Shown here: positions 45,308 to 51,858 of the stretch, one piece after another
Numbering within the stretch: the stretch's first letter is position 1
How the letters are laid out: every line of letters begins with the position of its first letter
Source: an uncultured Tenacibaculum sp.
GTDB taxonomy: Bacteria; Bacteroidota; Bacteroidia; Flavobacteriales; Flavobacteriaceae
Direction: 5' to 3'
DNA length: 64,000 bases
NCBI RefSeq assembly: GCF_947502995.1
Contig: NZ_CANNBW010000008.1
Span: 62,001 to 126,000, forward strand
Position numbers and translations under genes: made by a program
Notes under the pieces: generated by a model
The model's input: the letters and a program-made list of their open reading frames with translations, nothing else
What the model was told of the DNA's origin: nothing
The model's database searches: none

Positions 45308-46285
45308 ATGTTTAAATTAAAGCAGATAAATACAGAAAAACTGAGCGAAATTGATTTTGCTGATAGTATAGATTTATTCATAGGTTGTTTAGGTTATGAA
45401 GAGAGAGCAATCTATCAAGCTAAGGAAATTTTTGATAATATTAAAGATAACATAATAATTGTATTTGGAAATCATGAAGATGAACATTTTAGAAAAATCA
45501 ATGAGGAGTTTTTCAAAAAAAATAATTTTAATCTCTTGTATACTGACACCCCAAACAAAGAAAGAGAATCATTATTAAAAATAGATGAAAAGATAAATGA
45601 AATACTAAATAATAGTAATGATGTTGTTAATGTTTATATTGATTATTCATCGATGACCAAAAGTTGGTATTCACATATATTGTTAGGGATTTTCAATAAT
45701 GAAAGAAAAGAAAATTTAAAAATAATATTGGGCTATTCACATGCTGAACATGTACGTTCTAAATTAATAGATAATTATAATAGGATTGTTACACCTCTTT
45801 TTGGATATTGTAATTTAAGCGTCCCGAATATACCTACATCGGTTGTTATTGGATTGGGTAATGAAGCAAATAGAGTTATTGGATTAAAAGAGTATTTTGA
45901 TACGGTTCCATTTGTTTTTCATTCAGATGAAACCTATAATTCGGAATATTATAAAGATGCTACTGATCTATTAGAATCATATTTATCAAGAATACCTTCT
46001 AAAAATATTTTTACCTATCCAATTAATGATTTGATATATACATATTATTTGATGGAAAATTTATGTTCAAGTTTGATTAAAAATCATAGGGTTATTATTG
46101 CCCCATGTGGTCCAAAACCTTTTACCGTTTTATCATTAATTTTATCATTAAAATATTCAGACATAATAGAGGTTTGGCAGATAACGCCTGGAGATAATTT
46201 GGAAAAGATAAATAGAAAACCAACAGGTTTGGTAACTATTTTAGAATTAGATTTTATTAAAGATGCGGAACAAGAGATAAGTTGA
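45308..46285 (+). CDS. Unrecognised Rossmann-like protein with CARF-like motif
   Basis: A 325-residue soluble protein with no family I can name. The N-terminal half has DLFIGCLGYEERAIYQAKEI (about 22-41), a strand NIIIVFG, and VYIDYSSMTKSWYSHIL (about 109-125), which recalls the D-x-T-G-G-T-K loop of CARF ligand-binding domains. The C-terminal half has VVIGLGNEANRVIGL and IIAPCGPKPFTVLSL (about 269-283). This suggests two Rossmann-like halves. It follows the ATPase by 2 bases and ends 69 bases before the right att core. A sensor or effector role is inference only. Confidence 0.55.
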   Translation: MFKLKQINTEKLSEIDFADSIDLFIGCLGYEERAIYQAKEIFDNIKDNIIIVFGNHEDEHFRKINEEFFKKNNFNLLYTDTPNKERESLLKIDEKINEILNNSNDVVNVYIDYSSMTKSWYSHILLGIFNNERKENLKIILGYSHAEHVRSKLIDNYNRIVTPLFGYCNLSVPNIPTSVVIGLGNEANRVIGLKEYFDTVPFVFHSDETYNSEYYKDATDLLESYLSRIPSKNIFTYPINDLIYTYYLMENLCSSLIKNHRVIIAPCGPKPFTVLSLILSLKYSDIIEVWQITPGDNLEKINRKPTGLVTILELDFIKDAEQEIS

Positions 46286-46316
46286 AGGTATGATTTAAGG
46301 TAGTAAAAAGTTGAAG

Positions 46317-47945
46317 TTAAACTGAAAATACTATAAACACTAATAATATACTAACAGGTTCGAATCCTGTCGCGATCACTAAAGCGGATTTTTTATCAGA
46401 TATGATAGAATTTCCGCTTTTTTTATTTCCCGTATTACTTGTCATCTCTGGGATTAGCGAGAAAAACGAATTTATTCTAGTGGTTCGAACTTGGTCTAAT
46501 TCTCGATTATAGTAGATTCCTTCAGGAAATAGCATTTTCTGAAAAAGCTTTTTATTCTCTAGTGTAGAGGATTCCCACAACGGCAGTACATTGGTGGCTG
46601 TTTTGGTAACAAAATGGATTACTTTTTTGAGGTTCGAACTGTATCCGCTTGTTTTTTCAATTTCTTGTTCAATTTCAAAATATTCATTTTTGTATTTGGA
46701 GCTGTATTTATCATAAAGAGGTCGATCTATTTCACCAATAACAAATCGTTCTTCGATATTTTCTAGTTTCTTTTTTAAAACATTTAAGTTGGCTTTTAAA
46801 GCTGTTTCGTTCTCTATTTTCGATCTAAAGAATCCACTCATTTGTTCCTCCAATTGTACTTTGATAATGTCTAATTCTTCTTTTTCAATTTTAAAATTAG
46901 TAAGTACGTTACTGAATAACTCATGCATTGCTTTGGCACTACGATTTACCTTACAGCCTTTTGTACGGCATTTATAGTAATACAAGTTTTTCTTCTTCAC
47001 TAAATAGCCCGTCATTGCTTTTTCACATTTAGAACACTTTGTAAAGACTTTTAACGGCAAGTTGTCATTGTCTTTATTATGCACAAAGCCATGTACACGT
47101 TTTTCTTTTCTAATATTATGCACTTGTAAAAAAAGTTCTTTTGAAATCATGGCTTCATGATTCCCTTCAACTACTTGGTCTGGAATCATTTTACTTGTAA
47201 TCAGCCCACAATAAAAAGGATTGGAAAACAAATCATTCAAACGTCTTTCAGATAAGTTAACTCCCATTTTCTTTAAACGTCTTACAATTTCTACGTTTGG
47301 TAATTGATTGTAAGCTTTCCATTCAAACGCTTTTTTCAGTAGTTTTCCTTCTTCATTGATCACTAACTTACGTTCTGTAGCTTTTCCTTTATTTAAGTCT
47401 TTGTATCCTCTAGGAGCAGCCCAAACCCAATACCCTTTTAAAAGGAGTTCTTTCATCCCTGTAACGGTTTTATCTCTCCTAAGTTCATTATCCATTTGCC
47501 CAAAAAGGAAAAAGATTTTTTGCTGAAAAGAACCTGAAGGAGTAGTTGGGTCAAGTTCTTGTGTAATAGCTAATGTAATGACACCATATTTTTTGAGTAA
47601 TTCCTCTGCAATAGATGCTCCATTGATGCCTGAGCGAGAAAAACGTTCATAGGAATATACAATAATATAGCTTATGTTTTTTGAACGTTTTACAAAGGTG
47701 AGCATTCGATTAAACTCTTTTCTATCATCTGTTTTGGCAGATTCATATGTGCCTCCAAAATACCCCACCACATTTAAATTTCGTCTTTGAGCATATAAAT
47801 CACAATGTTTTTTTTGAGAAGCTAAACTAGTATTGTCTTCTTGGTCGCTAGAGGAAACACGGGTATAAATCACCGCATTGTTACCATCTTGAAATTTTTT
47901 TGGAGCTTCTGGAGCGAATTGTTTGAAAAGAGCTAAGTTATCCAT
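46317..47945 (-). CDS. Serine-type site-specific recombinase (large resolvase/invertase type)
   Basis: A 542-residue recombinase. The catalytic domain (about 20-165) has VIYTRVSSSDQ with nucleophile Ser31, then YSYERFSRSG and DNELRRDKTVTGM. A recombinase domain follows (about 175-290), then a zinc ribbon (CSKCEKAMTG...YKCRTKGC, about 315-350) and a coiled coil (about 365-450). The last about 20 codons run through the att core and into the tRNA-Arg island (…VIATGFEPV…), so the true C-terminus before the island arrived was different. It probably belongs to the element to the right. Confidence 0.85.
   Translation of the reverse strand: MDNLALFKQFAPEAPKKFQDGNNAVIYTRVSSSDQEDNTSLASQKKHCDLYAQRRNLNVVGYFGGTYESAKTDDRKEFNRMLTFVKRSKNISYIIVYSYERFSRSGINGASIAEELLKKYGVITLAITQELDPTTPSGSFQQKIFFLFGQMDNELRRDKTVTGMKELLLKGYWVWAAPRGYKDLNKGKATERKLVINEEGKLLKKAFEWKAYNQLPNVEIVRRLKKMGVNLSERRLNDLFSNPFYCGLITSKMIPDQVVEGNHEAMISKELFLQVHNIRKEKRVHGFVHNKDNDNLPLKVFTKCSKCEKAMTGYLVKKKNLYYYKCRTKGCKVNRSAKAMHELFSNVLTNFKIEKEELDIIKVQLEEQMSGFFRSKIENETALKANLNVLKKKLENIEERFVIGEIDRPLYDKYSSKYKNEYFEIEQEIEKTSGYSSNLKKVIHFVTKTATNVLPLWESSTLENKKLFQKMLFPEGIYYNRELDQVRTTRINSFFSLIPEMTSNTGNKKSGNSIISDKKSALVIATGFEPVSILLVFIVFSV
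46354..46379 (+). repeat. Right attachment core of the tRNA-Arg island
   Basis: An exact 26-bp copy of 31279-31304 (tRNA-Arg 3' end). It lies inside the antisense reading frame of the serine recombinase (46317-47945), and the last gene of the island ends 69 bases before it. Confidence 0.9.
46381..46424 (+). terminator. Terminator-like hairpin after the right att core
   Basis: AAAGCGGA (46381-46388) pairs with TCCGCTTT (46413-46420), followed by a T-run. The loop is long (24 nt). Before the island inserted, this hairpin would have stood directly behind tRNA-Arg and could have been the original terminator of the tRNA cluster. Confidence 0.5.
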
Positions 47946-48011
47946 GATTTTAGGTATTGAAGATCAATAACAAAGATATAGGTCTATATAAGTTTTGTGT
48001 AAGAATATCTG

Positions 48012-48209
48012 TTAAAAAATATTTTGATCTTGTACAGTAAAGGTTTGCAATACGAGTAAAGAAAAGGTTTCCGCATTTTTAATAAGCTGATGATATGCTT
48101 CAACAGATATGTTTTTATACTTAGGGATTTGGCGTATTTTTTCAATAGGTAATCGTTGTTTTACCCTCTCTGTTGCTTGTGCTATATTTTCCTCATTGAT
48201 GTGTTGCAT
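48012..48209 (-). CDS. Small hypothetical protein (65 aa)
   Basis: Not recognised. A soluble helical protein (NIAQATERVKQRLPIEKIRQ, then YHQLIKNAETF). It lies upstream of the serine recombinase in the same orientation, separated by 66 bases, and may be a small accessory protein of it. Bases 48210-48356 show nothing clear. Confidence 0.4.
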   Translation of the reverse strand: MQHINEENIAQATERVKQRLPIEKIRQIPKYKNISVEAYHQLIKNAETFSLLVLQTFTVQDQNIF

Positions 48210-48356
48210 AGATTGATAAACAGAAGCATGTTTTTTACTTCTTTTTATAAACTTATGGCTTTGAAGGTCTTGTAATCTATAAGTAATTAGAATCGGCTCT
48301 ATTTGTCTTTACTTGTCTGATTTAAGTATGATCGTTTACTATTGGATTCGATTTTT

Positions 48357-48726
48357 ACCATTAGTTTTTTTAAATTTTAAGGGGTTTGTAATAGATGAAG
48401 CTTTTACCATTTTTCGGGACAACGAAAAACGAGTAGGATATAAGGAGTTCTAATTTGAAAGCGGTTGCTTTTTTCGCTTAACTGCCTGTACGCTCAAACA
48501 CAACCACTTTCAAAAGAACTGCTATATATCCTTATGAAATTTGTAAAGACTGTACAAGTTTTAGAAAATATTAAGGTATCTACTTCCTTGAAAATGCAAG
48601 CATTTTACTACGTCGCAAACACACCTAATTATTTCCTAAAAGTCTTGACAAATTCCACTTCATCTATTTTGCTATTAATGGAACATCAAACCTATACCCC
48701 TTAAAATTCATTGAAAAATAAATGGT
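48357..48726. ncRNA. Branched inverted-repeat structure (about 370 bp); candidate structured RNA or DNA site
   Basis: The outer stem is ACCATT 48357-48362/AATGGT 48721-48726, AATTTTAAGGGG 48373-48384/48697-48708 (12 bp perfect) and ATAGATGAAG 48391-48400/48658-48667 (10 bp perfect). It encloses two hairpins. Hairpin A pairs 48436-48467 with 48501-48531 (GGATATA, AGTTCT, TTTGAAAGCGGTTG with one mismatch). Hairpin B pairs 48538-48544/48648-48654, 48546-48551/48641-48646 and 48559-48564 with the segment ending at 48641. A TTG-started ORF across it (48465-48704) is a by-product. This could be a structured RNA, a replication or transfer origin, or a palindromic mobile element. Confidence 0.5.
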
Positions 48727-48752
48727 TTCTTTTTTATTGATGATATTTCCGA

Positions 48753-48919
48753 CTAACTAACTAGCTGGCTGTGGTACTAGCTAATCGTACTTACTTCTGC
48801 ATTTACAATTAATTAGCTGAATAAATAGCTATCTAGTTAATTAGCTAATGGTACAATCAACTATAGATATTTCTACACAACCAGTCATACAAATGTTTGG
48901 ATGGATGACTAGCTAGCTC
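48753..48919. repeat. Cluster of TAGCT motifs
   Basis: Seven TAGCT copies (48762, 48778, 48814, 48826, 48842, 48910, 48914) with tandem CTAACTAACTAGCT at the left, a TTAATTAGCT direct repeat, and partly inverted GGTACTAGCTAAT (48773-48785) and ATTAGCTAATGGTAC (48840-48854). No ORF covers it. It may hold protein-binding sites of a transfer or replication origin. Confidence 0.45.
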
Positions 48920-48944
48920 TACAATGGTAAAGTCAGCCGACGAA

Positions 48945-48978
48945 ACAGCGATACGGTCATACAGCGATACGGCGATAC
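48945..48978 (+). repeat. Direct repeats ACAGCGATACGG, oriT candidate
   Basis: Two exact 12-bp copies (48945-48956 and 48961-48972) followed by CGATAC. The relaxase gene starts 360 bases downstream. Iterons ahead of a relaxase gene suggest a transfer origin. Bases 48979-49339 carry no convincing ORF. Confidence 0.4.
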
Positions 48979-49339
48979 ACCAAAGAAACAGCACTTTTAC
49001 TTTGTTTTTGTTTTAAAATTTCACCCTTTGGAGTCTAATGGCTTTTGGTGTCTTGTTTTGTCCGTAACTACCATAGTGTTATTACTATTTATCCATTTTT
49101 AATTTGTAATAATCAGTTCTAGAAGTAGTAATATTCCATTACTACACTAAAAACTGTTCAACGGAACAGAGCAAGTTGTGTAATGAGTGCCTCAAAAATA
49201 CTTTTGTGCCTCTCAATACAAACTTGTCCTACGGAGTTTAAAATCCCTCCGAAGTCGAGGATTTTGAAAATAAATGAATAGGAAGTTGTATTACTAACGA
49301 ATTAAAATGATGAAAAAGCATCTGTTTTAATTCCAAAAT

Positions 49340-50602
49340 TTGAAAATAATGATAGCAAAAATAGGACGCGGAAATCACTTAAAAGGAGTGTTATTATACA
49401 ATTATGAGAAGATTGAAAAGGAACAAGGAAGCATTATTCATTGTAATAGAATGATGCTTCCATTGACAGGAGAATTTACCATTCCGTTATTGGAACGTTC
49501 TTTTGAACCTTATCTGATTGCAAATAACCGTACCGAAAAACCTATACTTCATATTTCGTTAAATCCAAACCCGAAAGATGCAGTTTCAGATGAACTTTTT
49601 AGCACATTAGCCGAAAATTATATGCAGGAAATGGGATATGGAGAACAGCCTTATGTGGTGTTTAAACACACTGATACCGAAAGAGCTCATATTCATATTG
49701 TTTCAACTTGTGTTGATGAATATGGCAAACGTATTGCTGATAGTTTTGAAAAAGTACGTTCTATGAAGGTTTGCCGAAAATTGGAAAAACAGTTTCAGCT
49801 TACTTCGGCAATTGACAAGATTGAAAAAAAGGATATTCCAATACAAAAAGTAGATGCGACTAAGAATAATTTAAAGCAACAGATTACCTCAGTACTCACA
49901 TTTGTAAATGAAAATTATCATTACCAAACATTTGGGGAATACAATGCTTTTTTATCTTTTTTCAATATAACATCACAAGAAGTTCGTGGAATTATTCATG
50001 GAAAAGAAAAACGAGGGTTGGTATATTTCGCTACGAATGATGCAGGAGAAAAAGTAAGTAACCCGTTTAAATCTTCTCGTTTTTCACAACCTGTTGGTTT
50101 AATAGATTTACACCGAAAGTTTAAAAAATCAAAAGCTTTTATTAACACCTATAAACCCCAAAAGCGAGTTCGTGAATTGGTGCGTGATGCAATGCAAAAA
50201 TATCAGAGTCAAGAAGGTTTTAAAAAGTATTTACAGGATAATAAAATATCAACTTTTGTTCGAGAAAACAAGCAAGGCAGAATTTATGGAATCAGTTTTA
50301 TAGACCACATTTCTAAAACGGTATTTAATGGTTCTCGTTTAGGTAAAGATGTATCTGCAAATGTATTTCACCGCCTGTGGAACGAAGCAGAACCACCAAT
50401 CTCAACTTTCGTCAAAGAAAACTCAGAGGAACATTTTATAGAAGGTATAGAAAATGAACCAATAGAAAAAGAGCAAAGCTTTTCTAATGCAAATATTATG
50501 GAGGCTTTGGGAAACTTGGTATTAATGGATATTCCTAAAGAAATAGACGATAATACCGTAAAGAAAAAACGTAGAAAGAAAAGAGGTATAAAACGAAGAT
50601 GA
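49340..50602 (+). CDS. Relaxase/mobilisation nuclease (MobA-like)
   Basis: A 420-residue relaxase that would nick oriT and pilot DNA during mobilisation. The N-terminus is MIAKIGRGNHLKGVLLYNYEK as in Bacteroidota MobA (two residues upstream, MK, may be part of the start), and the metal-binding histidines are in HTDTERAHIHIVSTCVDEYG (about 112-131). The C-terminus is strongly basic (KKKRRKKRGIKRR). The small mobC-type gene that normally precedes and overlaps such relaxases is not present in 48979-49339. The gene ends 2 bases before the convergent RadC-like gene. Confidence 0.88.
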   Translation: MKIMIAKIGRGNHLKGVLLYNYEKIEKEQGSIIHCNRMMLPLTGEFTIPLLERSFEPYLIANNRTEKPILHISLNPNPKDAVSDELFSTLAENYMQEMGYGEQPYVVFKHTDTERAHIHIVSTCVDEYGKRIADSFEKVRSMKVCRKLEKQFQLTSAIDKIEKKDIPIQKVDATKNNLKQQITSVLTFVNENYHYQTFGEYNAFLSFFNITSQEVRGIIHGKEKRGLVYFATNDAGEKVSNPFKSSRFSQPVGLIDLHRKFKKSKAFINTYKPQKRVRELVRDAMQKYQSQEGFKKYLQDNKISTFVRENKQGRIYGISFIDHISKTVFNGSRLGKDVSANVFHRLWNEAEPPISTFVKENSEEHFIEGIENEPIEKEQSFSNANIMEALGNLVLMDIPKEIDDNTVKKKRRKKRGIKRR

Positions 50603-50604
50603 TG

Positions 50605-51228
50605 TTAAAGTTTTTTAACTCTCAGTTTCTCAATTTCTTGGACAGGTAACCCAGTAGAAAAAGCAATCGTTTCATTATCAACTCCTTTTCTTTTAAGTTG
50701 CTTGGCTACTTCAATTGCTTTTTTTTGTTCAGCTATTTTAGCAGCATCTTTTTTTATTCTTTCTTCTAGTACATATTGAGGAACATATTTTGTGCTTTTT
50801 TCAAGTTCTTCTAATAAACCTATATTTTTAAAACTTAAATAACTTTTAGGAGTAATAATTAGATGGTCAGATACAGGTGTGTCAACAATAATACCTACTT
50901 GTATTAATCGGTCTGTAATATTTTTATCTCCTTCGGATGGTTTCAGTTCTCCGCTAGGATGATTATGGCATAAAATGATTTTAACCGCGCGTTTTTGCAA
51001 TGCCAAACTAAATACTTCCATTGGTTCGGCAAGTGTTTTGTTTATTGTTCCTAAGCTTATTAATTCAATAAAAAGAATACGGTTATTATTCTCTAAACCA
51101 ATAACCCAAAAGTGTTCTCTGTTTTGGTCTATTTTATCTTCACGGAGCAAGATTTTTTGCATGATTCCGTAAATGTCATCTGAGTTTAGAATTTTTATTT
51201 TTTCGGCTTCGGTTAATTTAATATCCAT
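50605..51228 (-). CDS. RadC-like JAB-domain protein
   Basis: A 207-residue protein. The JAB/MPN metalloprotease-like core shows ILCHNHPSGELKPSEGDKNI (about 86-105), the JAMM pattern H-x-H...D, preceded by an upstream Glu region. The N-terminal helix-hairpin-helix of full-length RadC is absent. The C-terminal tail (about 165-207, KKAIEVAKQLKRKGVDNETI and STGLPVQEIEKL) resembles the tail of Rpn-family recombination-promoting nucleases. RadC-like proteins of this type are common on mobile elements. Confidence 0.8.
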   Translation of the reverse strand: MDIKLTEAEKIKILNSDDIYGIMQKILLREDKIDQNREHFWVIGLENNNRILFIELISLGTINKTLAEPMEVFSLALQKRAVKIILCHNHPSGELKPSEGDKNITDRLIQVGIIVDTPVSDHLIITPKSYLSFKNIGLLEELEKSTKYVPQYVLEERIKKDAAKIAEQKKAIEVAKQLKRKGVDNETIAFSTGLPVQEIEKLRVKKL

Positions 51229-51375
51229 AAAAACAAAAATAAGGTTTTATGTTTAGAAGTATAAATTCCTTTTTTGATTGGTTAATCAGAAAATTTACCA
51301 TGATATAAGTATCTAAATATATATATGCAAAATGTGCTTCTATATTTCTGTAAACCTAACTACTCATAAAAGTAA

Positions 51376-51403
51376 AAAAGAGTCTAAAATAAAGACTCTT
51401 TTT
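51376..51403 (-). terminator. Terminator of the copper-resistance operon
   Basis: AAAGAGTCT (51376-51384) pairs with AGACTCTTT (51392-51400), with A- and T-runs on the two sides. It lies 43 bases past the last gene of the minus-strand operon. Confidence 0.75.
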
Positions 51404-51445
51404 TATAGACTATATATAGTATTTAGCAGCTTTTTTCTTTTTGTT

Positions 51446-51847
51446 CTAATTTAAACCCATTTTCATCTGGTGGTCATACTTACAACACGCAGGTAAATTC
51501 TCATAAGCAGATTCATTGCCCATTACTTTATCTGTATCATAGCCTGAAGCTGAAATTGCATTGTGAATAGCTTCTACATTTGTTTTAGATGCATCGAAAG
51601 AAACGTCTATTTTCTTTTTGTCAACATCCCAAATTGCTTTAGATACGCCTTGAATACTATTTGCTGCTTTTTCAATGGTGCTTTTACACATACCACAATT
51701 ACCACGCACCCCAAATGTTGTTTCAGTAGAAGCTAATTTGTTTGCTGTGGTTTGCTCTGTTTTAGTGGTTTCTTTTTTAGTTTCATTTTTACAGCTTACT
51801 AAACCAATTGTAGCTATGATGGCTACGCTTAACATCACTTTTTTCAT
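51446..51847 (-). CDS. HMA-domain lipoprotein, periplasmic copper-binding
   Basis: A 133-residue product with a lipoprotein signal peptide (LVSCK, Cys19), a Thr/Glu/Lys-rich spacer and a heavy-metal-associated domain (about 43-110) with the metal-binding C-x-x-C in RGNCGMCKSTIE. A second Cys/His cluster ends the protein (LPACCKYDHQMKM). It probably passes Cu(I)/Ag(I) in the periplasm to the CusB-like adaptor encoded 11 bases upstream. It is the last gene of the operon. Confidence 0.85.
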   Translation of the reverse strand: MKKVMLSVAIIATIGLVSCKNETKKETTKTEQTTANKLASTETTFGVRGNCGMCKSTIEKAANSIQGVSKAIWDVDKKKIDVSFDASKTNVEAIHNAISASGYDTDKVMGNESAYENLPACCKYDHQMKMGLN

Positions 51848-51858
51848 TATTTAAAATT

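Larger units (their letters stand above)
31279..46379. mobile_element. Integrated island in tRNA-Arg (about 15 kb)
   Basis: Bounded by the 26-bp direct repeat, with a tyrosine recombinase just inside the left end. Cargo includes phage- or plasmid-type DNA-processing genes, a GIY-YIG endonuclease and a putative defence operon at the right end. No capsid, tail, conjugation or relaxase genes lie inside the repeats, so it looks like a satellite or a non-conjugative integrative element. Its coding DNA is visibly more AT-rich than the flanking core genes. Confidence 0.85.
46317..51228. mobile_element. Part of a second mobile element (mobilisation module)
   Basis: A serine recombinase, structured repeats, an oriT-like region, a MOB relaxase and a RadC-like protein are the usual parts of Bacteroidota mobilisable elements. 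The left limit is uncertain because the tRNA-Arg island abuts it. The right limit is not seen in the window, and the copper-resistance operon may be cargo of the same element. Confidence 0.6.

Noticed and set aside
48465..48704. Plus-strand ORF of 79 codons
   Set aside because: It begins with TTG, has no recognisable protein features, and lies entirely within the nested inverted repeats, which explain the sequence better.
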